A stretch of DNA of 64,000 bases from Microstegium vimineum (lineage: Eukaryota > Streptophyta > Magnoliopsida > Poales > Poaceae). Within the stretch, counting starts at the first letter, position 1, and each line of letters begins with the position of its first letter. Shown in pieces: positions 11,049 to 22,888 of the stretch. Under the pieces are notes generated by a model that was not told the DNA's origin, made no database searches, and was given only the letters and a program-made list of their open reading frames with translations. The stretch lies in assembly GCA_022036555.1 (NCBI GenBank), contig CM039139.1, positions 4,486,441 through 4,550,440 of the forward strand, in the 5' to 3' direction. The position numbers and the translations under genes were made by a program.

Positions 11049-14000
11049 CTGGTTCGCTTCAACTATTCAAGTTTTTCCTTCGAAATTAAATGAATTTCAT
11101 ACGGAAAGATTTTTTTTTCTCCCACCTAGCTCTAGATGGATGGAAAATATGGTCACAAGTGACTTCTAAATCACGAAAATACACGAACTTGGATTTGTGC
11201 CTTCGTGTTTATATAAACTTATATATTAATTAGAAAGCCCCATTTGGAAGGAAGGAATTACTCCAAATGTTGTTTTGCATCTTTCGCGTGTAGCGTAACG
11301 AGGAAGGACATGAGAATTCTTTCGTTCGTGCGACTGCTTTTGCATATTTAATTTAACCCAAAATGTTGCTTTTATAGGTACTCTCAGGAAAAAGACACAG
11401 TTCACCTTCTGGAGATTTCTTTGGCATTTTCCATTCACACATTTCAGATTCCAAGGAAATATTGCGAGTTCAAAACTACCCCTACTGGTCTTTATAAAGG
11501 TAAGTGCTGTTCGTTTGATGTAAGATTAGTCTTCATTAACCCTGTTCTACCTAGCCAATACATGTTTATGCTTTTTTTTTTCTTTTGAGGTCTCAAGAGT
11601 GGTTCTAGAAAAGAAAATAGAGTACTATTGATCAATAAAATAGAGCTCCATCGAAGAAGCCTCCCAACGCTAGATGGCTAGCCCAATCTGCAGTGTACTC
11701 TTGTCCAATTATAACACAGTAGGAAATGAGTCGACTATACCAGCTCTCCCATGCTGGGCTGCTGGCCCAGAGAAACTAGGCCGCCCATCCTACTACTGTA
11801 CTACACAGACGAAAGAACTGGGAATTTTAAGGAAAAGGTCTATTTTACCTATGAATTATTCTAGATGTCTAATTTTTCTATCTGAACTATAAAATCGTGT
11901 AAATCATTTATTTAAATTTTAAAAATATTTATTTCACTTCTCTGATGACCCGGTTATAAGTGCCTTTCAAAGATAGTTTTCTCATTTTATTTTTAAAAGG
12001 AATCACTGGGCTTTTTAACTAAAATGACTAAACCGCGTTTGAAAAAGCATCTAGGTCAGGAAGGTAAATAAATGGTTTTAAAATTTTAGGATATGGTTTA
12101 TCCGGTTTTGAAGTTTAGGGGAGAAAAACTAGACTACGAGGATAGTTCAGGAAGCTAAAATAGATTTGTTTTTTCTGAATTCCAAAGAACTGCTCGGGCA
12201 GCCCCGCACAGGCTTCACGGCGACGAGCTTCTCAAATACAGCAGTGCTCCTGGCCTGGCTGAGCATGGGCCCTAATGGCTAACGGGCCTAATTGGCCGCG
12301 GATGAGACAGCCCACAAACTGGGAACGATGAGCCCATGCCCGAGAATGTGCCCCGCAGAGCGCACGAGCATCGAGCCGGCGCGTCGCGTGCACACGGCCA
12401 AGATCTAGAAGCACTGCGACCGGCGCGTAGACACGATCACACGAAGACATTGGCCCTGTCGCGCTGTTTTCGCCTCCTGGTCCTGGACAAGAGAGCCAGT
12501 TTATGCAAACCGTTCGTGCATTCGTGCTGCGGTACACTGCTACATCTAGCTGAGGACAACGAGGACAAATAAATGAAATTATTATTCTTACCAAATATCG
12601 TAGGACGAACTCACGTTGTGCTGCTCCTAAGTCTAATCAGCATCACGCGGATACGGGTGTTCCGCGAGACTTCTCCCATCGGTCGCGAGGTATTTGCTCA
12701 CGTGGGGCAAGTTATATCGGTGTTGTCTCATAGGTCGTCTAATATAATGTTACGTAATTTAAGACGATTTAACAGACCACATATATAGTGGTAGAGTTTT
12801 TTTAAGTTGACTCGTGGTAACTTATGATTTCTTAATTTATGCATAAAATAAAAATTAACTTGTGAGATGCATGACAACAACAACTCATATAATGGTGTAA
12901 TAGTTGTCGCATAGTCCTAAATCTTAGCTAGTCGCAAAAAAAAAGTTTTAAATCTTAGCTCATGAGGTGGTTGTTTCACGAAACAACGACCTCTTTCTCT
13001 TTCACATTTATCTTTTCTCCACATAAGCAAAAATACTACTTGCATTGCATGAGACGGGTACGAGATCGCTGAGCCCTAAGAGGACTTTCTCTGGTTTCGA
13101 CGGCGAGTACATGACCCTGGAGCATGTCCATTCGAGTTGCAGTTTTCTTATCGCCAGGCAAGATCTGGATTCCATGCTCCAGCTCAGCATGACACAGCTG
13201 AGCTGCCAGCCAGTACAAGTGGCGACCACATGACCTTTGTTTTCTGCCCAAGTCCTCAGCCAAGCGTACGTGCGCGCTAGTTACAGAGAAGAGATCGAGG
13301 AGAATAGTACAGCACAGCACAGCACGCCTTTGCCTTTTCCAACGGGAGTGTGACGTGGATCCTCGCATTTGAAAACCAAACTGTTTCTGATTCGGATCGG
13401 TGGCCGAAGCCCGATGGATGCACTGCCATTTGCCAGGTCGTCCAGAACCAGACCACAGCTCAACATGGTTCCGCTGACTCCACACAGGCGCACAAGCCTC
13501 TGTGCGTACTGTACGTAGCACCCGGCGCTGGTACATCGAGCACTCGATCGGGTGGGTGTGTGTGCCTGTGTCCGATCTGAATGTCTGATCGCGGGTGCTA
13601 GTTGGCTCGGCTATCGTGTTGGGTTTTGTGGTTGAAGAAAAATTACAGTATACGTCCCGGACCTGAAAGGGTAAAAGTCTAAAAGAACACCACATGATTC
13701 CATCCATACGATCGACGTGTCGTAACAGAAACAAAGGCACAAAAGGGCAGCAGTTTTGAACAGTTATTTCATTTTTTTTTTTGGAGGAACGAAGTGACAT
13801 ACTAAGAGCAACTTGGAGATGGCTGTATCTTTAACGGTGCGCCGACGATCATGTCGCACTGATGGCTGCGGTGACGCGGCGGTGAAGAGAAATCTAAAAC
13901 CAGCCGGGTGTACCAATTCCGCTTTAGATAAAAAAAAGTTTGTTTATACGCGCAGCACTGAAAGTGCCATCACACATCAGCCAAAGAACATTTCCAGTGC

Positions 14001-14608
14001 ATCACCTCACCGCCGCCTATAGGCTGTGTAGTAGCTTCTCCCTCCCCCATCACCGGACGCCACCCAGAGCGAACCACGAACGCACGCAGCGGAAGGAAAG
14101 CATCTTCTGCAGGTAAAACGCATCCGCCGAAGCGACGCCAACTGCGCACCGACCCGGCGACCCGTACGTTCCTATATACTGTACGAGAGGAAAAGGAGCT
14201 TTTGGGGAACGAAAAAGCGGCTCAAATAATACTGCGCCGTCGCTTTCCGCATCATCCAGCTTGGGAGAATCTTGCGTGGCTAGGTTGCTTTTTGCTCCGT
14301 GACACGCACGCACAGGTGGATCGGTGGAGGTGGAGCCGTGCATCCATCATCTCGATTCTCGACTGGTCGTGCACCAATCGGTCCATAATAATACCCGATA
14401 GCAAATATCCATCCTGTAGCCACGCGTAGCTTTCGGGTGCGCCGTCGTCGCCGTCGGTGGTGCTACGGTCAGCGGCCGCAGCGAGACAAAACGGGGCTGC
14501 TCCACTCCACCACTGGATCCACTGCGCCGTCGGTTGTCGTTGCGCGATCGCATGGTCAGTGGTGATCGCGCCCTCGGCAGGGCGGTTTCGGGCCTTGTGT
14601 GTAGCATT

Positions 14609-14616
14609 GTAGGTAG
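14609..14616 (+). repeat. Target-site duplication of hAT element (left)
   Basis: GTAGGTAG directly precedes CAGGG. The right copy is GTAGCTAG (one mismatch). Eight bases is the hAT standard. Confidence 0.8.
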
Positions 14617-17600
14617 CAGGGTTTTCCTAACCGATCGGTTGCCGGAAACCGCTCGTCGGCGGTTTGCCGGTTACCGTCCAAACCGGTCCCAAACCGAACG
14701 GTTTGGAATTTGAATTCAAACCCCGTAGTTCATTCGGTTTGAGACCGGTAACCGGTCGGTTAGGGCCGGTTACCGTCCGGTTTGGTCGGTAACCGATCCT
14801 AACCGTCGAGTGGTCTTTTTTTTTCTTGAAAAAATTAATTTTTTTTGCATGACTTTTGCACATAATGATGTAAATAGAACACACAATTCATGGAAAAATA
14901 GTGTGAGACAAATGGACAACCCATCGAAATATCATAGTGATGCACTAGCCACAAATTCACGACGGAAATAACGTAGTTCACCGTTGCAACAACAAATCGT
15001 CCATGGAAATACCTTGTGTCGTAGACATTCGAACATCATGGTCACTGACGTTGAATATAAGGGAAGATCCCGTTTCAACACCCCTCCTCATACTCCGCGG
15101 TGGACATTAGAGCGATACCGCGCGACTGGAGCCCAGCCTTGTAGTCTATCCATGATTGACCCGTCCAATGAGCTGTGGTCTCTCATTCCTGCACTAACAT
15201 GTTATAGAAATCCGGGTCTTGCCATTCGTAGACCCATCTAGTGGCCGGTTGCGTGCTGATGTCAGGAACGGGGTAGGTATAACCACCACCGTACGATATA
15301 TCACTGTACGAGGAAGAGGAGTACTCTGGCGTGCCGTAAGCTCTCCTCTGCGATTCCGGCTACCCATGGTCGTAGTCCTGAGTAGCATGTGTGAAGTCCG
15401 TCTCGCCTGCAGCCGACCATAATTAGTACTAGTGAATAGTCATAGACATAAAAAAATGTTTGTAGCAATCGATACCTGTGAAACGAAGTCCACCAGCATC
15501 ACCAACACCACTACCATCATCACCAACTGCAGAACCCCCAGCCCCACCACCACCACCACCAACAGCACTACCACCAGCAGCTCCAGGGTCATCGTCACCA
15601 CTATGACCGTCTCCACTGTCATTTGCTGAGCTGCTGTCATCAGACTCCTGGTTCCGTGGACTTTCCTCACCCTACGCGCCATCATCTGTCGAAGCGTCGC
15701 TGGTGACAGGTTGTTGCACTCGCTTCCCCTTTCGTGTCTGGCTTTTGGGGTCCTCCTGCCTAGGTCCCGTCTGGTATTTTCTTTTGCCAAGATGCGTGTC
15801 ACCCACATGTCTACGGGCCCAATCACTGATGGACCCAAGATCGTCGGGGTCCACTTGGTCTCTGTCATCACAAAGAATGAATCATATTATTAAAAGTATG
15901 GTTCTTTAGTGGCTAACAAAGTACATCAACGTACCTCGCAATATGGGAAGGAAGAGGGATGTCCGTTTCTTCATCTTCTTCGTCGAGAACTGGAGCCTGG
16001 TTGGATCTGTCATACTCCATCCAGTCTCGGACCGGATTATACCTTTCGTAAAAGGATATCTGCGTGAACTGGTCAATGAAGTCTTCTTCCTCACGCCTAG
16101 GTGGTCCGGAGACATCCGCGAGTCGCAGGCGAAGGTTGTAGTTCACATACATTAGCTTGTTCAGTTTTTTGTGGGACAAGCGATTCCGAACCTTCGTGTG
16201 CACTAAGGCAGATATACTCCAGTTGCGCTCGCATCCACTGTAGGATACACATTGTGCAACAAGCCTCAACGCAAGTTTTTGCAGATTTAGAGTGCGCCTG
16301 CCGAACAACAACCACCATTGAGCTGCAAGTGGAACCCATTATGTTAGGTATGCGCTCAAAAAGACAAAAAAAAGGAGTTCAAAAGTACTCTTACATGAGA
16401 TTGTCTTGGGGTCCGTGGCCATTTTAATGGTCAGCTCAGTGCCAAACTCCCCAAGGTGTAGGCGGAATGTTTCTGTCTCCTGTAATGCCAAGACAGCGGT
16501 ATGCACATCCGTTATTTTCTCAAATGCTTCCCTGAGGCCACCAAACATTTGCGGAGTTGGATTGTAACGATATACAAGCCTTGGGTTCAGGACAGCAGCT
16601 GCAACATACGATGCACGACAAATTAGCAAATGGTAAATACTCAATATGTAGAGACTGATATTTTAACAATGGTTGTGATCGCACCTGGGCCCACATGCGT
16701 GCCATAGTACACGTCCGCAATCCTGCCATCCATGATAGCCTTGTACTCATGCCATGTTTGGACATTTGTTCCAAAGAAGGTCTTCATCTCCTTTTTGCAC
16801 TCTTGAAAGTTGTACACTACTTCACACAGGTTAGGTCGCTTATCTTGATCAGCGAACCGAAGGAACCTGTAAATTGGTGTCACTGAATCGATGATGTATT
16901 TAAGTCCTTCCCACCACTGTATACTAGACAATCTTGCGTGAGCATAATGTCATTCCTTGGATTTTCCCCACCTACTATGCAAGAACTCGGGAGATCCCAT
17001 CTACTCCATAAAACGATCACGCTTCCGATGGAAGCTCTCCATGAACATGTAGTTGGTCCCAAACCTAGTGGCATTCCATTTGACCAACTCACCACCAATG
17101 GTTTCCCTCATCATTGCATTCAACTGGCCATGGTTGTGCAGCCAAGTTGAAATGCGCTTGCATACAGAGATCATACCTGCATGCTCCGGCCTTTGACCAA
17201 TGTCCTTCAACATCAAGTTGATGGTGTGTGCAAGGCAAGGTGTCCAAACAATATGCTCATACTCCTCGTTCAATCTCTGACATGCTCTCTTGAAGTTGGC
17301 GCCGTTGTCCATGACGATATGCACGATATGCTCAGCACCTATCTCTTCAACCACCTTGCGAATCAGCTGCACAAGTAGGCACAACATTTAGTGGAACCGA
17401 GAAAACATAGTGCATGTGAACTGACAAAATATTTTGGACGTACCCCCAACAAATAAGATGAATCTTGGCTTCTGTCAGTCGCATCAACTGACTTGTGGAA
17501 CCACATGACGCCATTGCAATAGATCAAAAAATTGATGATATTCATTCTTGTCGGGCCCGTCCACGAATCACACATCAACGTGACCCCAAACAAGAGCCAC

Positions 17601-19305
17601 TCCTCCTGAAACTTTGCGTACCGGCTCTGCAGGTCCTTCTCGGTCTGATCAAGGTACTTCCCATCTATATCCTTTCCACTGGGTGACGTGATGCCTTCAC
17701 CTGCAATCATAAGCGAATCATGAGAATAGAGAAATATACGTAATGATATAGGTCTCCAAGTATATGTACTTACCCCACTTCTGTGTCTCCTTGACCGCAC
17801 TAACAAAGTACGGATTGTCCGCCTGTCTCCCGGGGATTCCTGCAGTATGGAAAAACTTTCCCCAAGCTTTCCCAATTGCGTCCTTCGCGTTCCTTCCCCT
17901 CTGCGTCCATGACCCTGTATCAATCCTTGTCTGCTTCAGTCCACCCCTCGTACCGGCTGGCAAGTTGTAGTCCTCCACCGCCGCAGGGGTCTGCCTCTGT
18001 GAACCAGACCTCCGAAACATCCTCTGCAAAGGATTGCCCCCTGCGAAGCAGTACCACTACCACTGCCACCTCCATGCTCATAAGCGCCTCCTCTCCGCTG
18101 CACCCCCTCTTGGTACTCATATTCTGCTCTGGACTGATTAATGGCTGCCTGCAACTGAGCCTCGTAGTCGTCATCGTCAAGGGGGTGGTTGCCCTCCGCT
18201 GCAGCAGCCTCTCGTGCAACCCTCTGCCGAGAGCGGTCACTAGTTGCCTGCCTAGTTCTGTCGATGTCCTGCTGAAAGTACTCCTGGATTTCTTTGGGCA
18301 CCTTGCTGCAGTGGATCACCTTCGTCCCGCGCGCAGCCAAATGTTGCTTCAATCGGGAAGCACCACCCGACTTTTTGTGTACGACGGTAATTGCATCTCC
18401 AACCGGGAGCAAGATTCTCACCATGCTCCCATACCACGTCTCTCGGCATTGTCTTCCTGCACAAATGGACAACACAAACAAATCGAACACATGCATCAAA
18501 TCATACCGCAAATAAACCTAAATCTTAACATACACCTAAATCCTAAATCCTATATCAATAAAATCCTAAATCCTAAATCCTACATACATCCTAAAGCAAA
18601 TCCAACCGCAAATCCTAAATCCTAAACCAAATAAACCTAACTCCTATATATATCCTAAGTCAAATCCTACCTAAATCCTACAATAAATATTTTGTATATC
18701 CTATACTCCATCAATCATACATCCTAGAGCTTGTTATAACTAAATCCTACAACTAAAACAACTACAAATACAAGGAAATGAAAAAAACAAAAAAAAACTT
18801 ATCGAAGCAACCCGGTTGGTAACCGCCGGAGGGGAGGGAGACATGGCGGCGGGGTCGGTTACCGACCAAATCCCTCGGTAACCGCCGCCGTCCGGTTGGT
18901 AACCGAGGCTCGGGGGCGGGTGCGGGCGGTGCTCGGGCGGAATGGTTCGGGGCAGGGGCGGATAGGGTTTGGGGAGCGGACAGCCCCCCCCCACGCCGAC
19001 AACTCCCTTGTAGGAGGCGCCAGGAGCAAATGGGCCGCATGGGCCCTTAACGGGCCGGCCAGTTTTTTTCTTTTTTTTCAAACTTAAACACGTCCAAAAA
19101 ATAGCAAACGAACTCCAATTTGAAAAAAATTTACACCATTCGACTCTATAAATCGTGAACTATTTTTAGGATTTTTTTCAGATTTTTTTTTTGAAATTCA
19201 AATTTAAAATTTGAATTCAAACCGGTACCGAAACCGAACCGGTCCGGACCGGTTTGTCGGTAACCGGTCGGTAACCGCGGTTACCGAACGGTTTGAAAAA
19301 CCCTG
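14617..19305 (-). mobile_element. hAT superfamily DNA transposon, about 4.7 kb
   Basis: Starts CAGGGTTTTCC and ends in the reverse complement of CAGGGTTTTTC, the CAGGG-type end typical of hAT. It is flanked by 8-bp duplications with one mismatch (14609-14616, 19306-19313). Both ends carry dense copies of GGTAACCG/CGGTTACC: at least four in the left 200 bp and about seven in the right 500 bp, probably transposase-binding subterminal repeats. Inside, on the minus strand, is a BED-finger/DUF659/hAT-dimerisation transposase with several inactivating lesions (separate entry). The ends are nearly intact, so the element could be mobilised in trans but not by its own product. Confidence 0.9.
15183..18464 (-). 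pseudogene. hAT transposase (BED finger, DUF659, hAT C-terminal domain), decayed
   Basis: Reading down from about 18456: a BED-type finger segment (DVVWEHG...RLKQHLAA...VIHCSKVP), an acidic/Gln-rich linker, WGKFFHTAGIPGRQADNPYF, the DUF659 core (LFGVTLMCDSWTGPTRMNIINF, about 17600-17530), VIHIVMDNGANFKRACQ-like catalytic region (about 17330), HTINLMLKDIG, then the C-terminal dimerisation part (QCVSYSGCERNWS, about 16260-16220). The tail is rich in Gly, Ser and Tyr and ends near 15183. Lesions: the second finger Cys reads CGT (Arg); frame changes at A5 (18372-18376) and C5 (18037-18041) runs; TAG at 17001 and TGA near 16960 in otherwise continuous frame; TAG at 15672; TAG near 15364. Several of these look like C-to-T or G-to-A changes of methylated DNA. 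Non-functional. Confidence 0.85.
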
Positions 19306-19313
19306 GTAGCTAG
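19306..19313 (+). repeat. Target-site duplication of hAT element (right)
   Basis: GTAGCTAG immediately after CCCTG. Pairs with GTAGGTAG on the left. Confidence 0.8.
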
Positions 19314-20400
19314 ACTAGCCCCTCTTCCTTTGCTGCGGCTAGGCAACTGTTTGGTTGTTGAGACGAACCTCTGTGTGTTTTCATGGGTGCCATGATGCAA
19401 GGCGAGATTGTCTGGATACGTCAAATGGAGTGAGAGGTCAAGGACTCATCAAAGGGATACGTTTACTGTTGCTTTGTTTTTTTATCGTCAGTTGAAGCGA
19501 CGGGAAAAGAACGTTATGAGATTTTTTTCTCGATGACGTAAAAGATTGGTGCATATTTATATTACGGAAGAGAAAACATTCATTAAACACGTAATGGCGT
19601 TTAGAGATCAATCGCTATGTTTGTTTAAATGTATAAGACATGGTATAATATTTTTCTCTCATAATAAAATAGCTTTAGTCGCACAAACCATGACCGAACA
19701 CTCGACCGGCCCGGTAAAAAAATATTTTATCAAAATTTCCTTTGTTTCTCGAGAAAGATTGTGCCGTATTGCCTACTCCCTCCCTAGGTAGGTCTATAAC
19801 AGCCGAAAGAGATACACAGTGACAAAAGTCTAAGCTACCACGTTGACTAGTAATTCTATAACATGCTCTCTTCGTCCTCCTAAAATAACTCTTATTCTCG
19901 TTTCTCAAAAAAATAACTTTTCGACATTCATCCGAGCGGGCCTGTCAATTTTTGTTGTTCGCGCGACCACGAGCGCTGTAAACACGTGACGCAGCGCATC
20001 CCCATGTGGAGTCGCGGTTGCATTACAGCATCGATGGTGGGATCCCGTAACCCGACGAAGATCGCCGCACTTTGTTTAACCGAGTGACGCGTACCCGTAA
20101 CGTACGTACGTACAGCACACCAACCAGCACACACAAGCGCAAGTGGGATGAATTTTCGTCGTCGATCCGGCCGGCGACGGTACGTGAACCGCGCACGGCG
20201 CACCGTCGTCGCCACCGGCGAGATCTCAAACTCAAAGGCGACTTCTGCTTTTTCTCGCTGCCACTGCGAGGTCCACAGTCCACTGCACGCCCCGCTGCCG
20301 AGGCTGGCGCAGACCCGAACAAAACTTTCAAGAGGACGTGACGAGGCAGAGAGAACACGCGAGCCCCCAAAGTCTCCCCAAGTCCCCAGTGCTGTAGTGG
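19314..20400. other. Intergenic, no gene seen
   Basis: AT-rich flank of the hAT element becoming GC-rich after about 20,000. No recognisable coding sequence. The last part is likely the distal promoter of the next gene. Confidence 0.5.
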
Positions 20401-22888
20401 GGCCCACACCCAGAAGAAAACACGCGAAAAGAACGGGGAAGAGGTGAAGCCGCCAACAGGACGCCTTTCGGCTCGTTCCTTCCCGTCAGCCTGTGGGGGG
20501 ACCCACCGGGCGCGGGCGGCTAGCCGGCTTCGCCCGCGCCGCAAACCGACCGCACACCGTGGACTGGACGGCGGGGACCCGCGGGGCAGTGACCATATCC
20601 CCAACCTGGCTCGGCGGCAGCGACACGAATCCCCAAGCCCACACGAGCACACGCATCCGTTCCAGTCCATCTATCTGCATCCATCCGCTGGTGTTCGCAG
20701 CCATCATCATCATCATCAGTCGGCACCGCACCCTGCCGTCTTCGAAGCTTCTCCTCTGCTCTCTACCGGGCTACTCTTCTCTCCTTCCCTCGCCGGTTGC
20801 CATCCCTCCCCACGAGACGGACAGCCGGCAGCGATCCTCACCCGCCCACACGCCGGACTCCCGCGCCGAGCACACTCGGATTCCCGCGCCATGACCTAGC
20901 GCGCGGGTCCATCCAGCGAGGTGATGATTCTCTCTCGGACTCTCCAAGGATTGGTGTCGTTGGGCGGTTGCTCTGCGCGTTTGTAGGCGAACTTGGTGCG
21001 CGGATGCGGGCGATTTGGGGGGCATGAGTTGGGTTCGTGTTGGCCGGATCTCCCAGCTTTCCGTTTGTGCTCGTAGTATGCGTTGATGGCTTAGCTCTTC
21101 GTTTTTTCTGATTTCAGTACTGGTTATTAGTGCGGAGGAGTCCAGTCAGGGTACCAGCCGGACGTTCTATTAGGGTTTCCGTGGAGGGTAGGGTGGATGA
21201 TTCGTTCCGTGTGTGCGAGGAATTTGCGTAATTGTGTGGTGGGCGCTGCAGTCACTGAATCAGTTTTACTTGTACTCACCACATCGATGGATGATAAAGC
21301 TCCCGAGCTATGGTTCTAGGCATATGCCTGATCAGTGGCGCCGCCCTTGGTCTGGTTCCAGCTTGTGCTGTCCGAATCTCTGAGGGTTGGTTTCTGTAAC
21401 GCTTGTCGGAGAATTGGCGTGCCTAGAATTATCTCCGTTCAGATTCGACCGTTACTACCGAAGGATTCGGATGATGCATTAAAGATCCCCAAGTACGACA
21501 AAATGCGGTGCTATTAGTGGCATACCGAGGTTGTAGTGTGTACACTTGATGTACCATAGATTTGTGTGGTGGATTGGATTATTGCCGTATATTAGTTTTC
21601 GGTTTGTGCCTAGAATTATCTCAGTTCAGATTCGGCCTTTACTACTGAAGGATTCGGATGATACATTAAAGATTCCTGAGCACGACAAAATGCGGTGCTA
21701 CTAATGGCATACCGAGGTTGTAGTGTGTACACTTGATGTACCATAGATTTGTGTGGTGGATTGGATTATTGCCGTATATTAGTTTTCGGTTTGTGCCTAG
21801 AATTATCTCAGTTCAGATTCGGCCTTTACTACTGAAGGATTCGGATGATACATTAAAGATTCCTGAGCACGACAAAATGCGGTGCTACTAATGGCATACC
21901 GAGGTTGTAGTGTGTACATTTGATGTACCATAGATTTGTGTGGTGGATTGGATTATTGTCGTATATTAGTTTTCGGTTCGTGCCTAGAATTATCTCAGTT
22001 CAGATTCGGCCGTTACTAACCGAAGGATTCGGATGACACATTAAAGATTCCCGAATACGACAAAATGTGGTGCTGTTAGTGGCATACCGAGGTTGGAGTG
22101 TGTACACGTACCACAGATTTGTGTGGTGGATTGGATTATTGTCGTATATTAGCTTTCGGTTCCCATGGGTTGCGTTTCAAGTCTGAGATAACTGAAGGAA
22201 GTTTCTGGCCATGTGCTGATATAATTGTCCTTGGGGATTCTAGAGGTGAAAAAAAAGAAATTTCCATAAATGGAACATCTAGTTGTTTGATTTGTTTTCA
22301 GTAGGCTCCTATTTAGCCAGTTTTCCGTTACATATCGGTATGGTCTGAGAAGCGCTTTTCCGTTTCGTGGGTTTCACCTTCCAAAATTTCTTTTGAAGCA
22401 TGGGTGCATTATAAGCCAGTGGCCATTGAGGAACCTAGAATTTTTTTAACCAGTTTTCCGTTACATATCAGTATGATTTGAGCTGTGCAGGATACTTTTG
22501 ATATGGTAATGGCTCGTCCACTCTTTCCCATTGCACTTCCTTTTTTGAGCTGCAGATTATATTGTTTTGTTCTTTAAAATTAATGTGATCAGTTTGTGCA
22601 CTACACATGGAAGCTAATCTTCACCACATACTGAATGGACTCCAGTGGTTATACAGAGTTGCTGACGAAACATCAACTTAATTTTCTTTCATGCCAGCTT
22701 CACTGAACTCTGGGATATTATCTAATAGCAAAATTCTTGAATACTTGAGTGCAGGCACAAAGTTGATACCACTTTGGCGTCTCCCCTATGGAACAGCTTC
22801 CCCCAACACACATTGATCTGCAGTGCATAGCATGACTTTGCATGCACCTTTGGCTTTTATTTGTCCTTGAGGCTGCTGCATTTTTATA
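20401..22888 (+). other. Probable promoter, 5' UTR exon and leader intron of the DUF630/DUF632 gene
   Basis: GC-rich and CT-rich sequence at about 20,450-20,930 looks like a cereal promoter and first non-coding exon. A GT (gcgag|gtgatg, about 20918) could be the leader-intron donor and GAGTGCAG near 22755 the acceptor. The intron would contain the 187-bp tandem repeats. Exact transcript start is not determinable from sequence alone. Confidence 0.45.
21419..22162 (+). repeat. Four tandem copies of a 187-bp unit
   Basis: Units start with GTGCCTAGAATTATCT at 21419, 21606, 21793 and 21980, exactly 187 bp apart. Units 2 and 3 are almost identical. Units 1 and 4 are more diverged, and unit 4 has a small deletion near 22108. 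They lie in the presumed leader intron. Confidence 0.93.

Larger units (their letters stand above)
6764..14608. other. Gene-poor interval
   Basis: No credible gene is seen on either strand. The first few hundred bases are the WRKY upstream region, GC-rich up to about 7300. The rest is AT-rich, with simple repeats ((TC)8 at 7321-7336, (CG)7 at 10443-10456), a short direct repeat at 10941/11021 and fragments resembling MITE ends (for example near 8040-8062). Longer open frames such as 13036-13800 on the minus strand lack codon structure, family motifs or splice context. Confidence 0.6.

Noticed and set aside
13036..13800. Open frame of 254 codons on the minus strand
   Set aside because: No domain, low-complexity or splice signals, overlapped by frames on both strands, and mixed Cys/Arg/His composition typical of random GC-rich DNA.
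15440..15629. Thr/Asn-rich plus-strand frame and a (CCA/CAC) simple repeat as separate features
   Set aside because: This is the antisense of the Gly-rich tail of the hAT transposase.
20023..20899. Frames of 130-215 codons on both strands before the DUF630/DUF632 gene
   Set aside because: GC-rich leader and promoter sequence; frames overlap on both strands and lack motifs.
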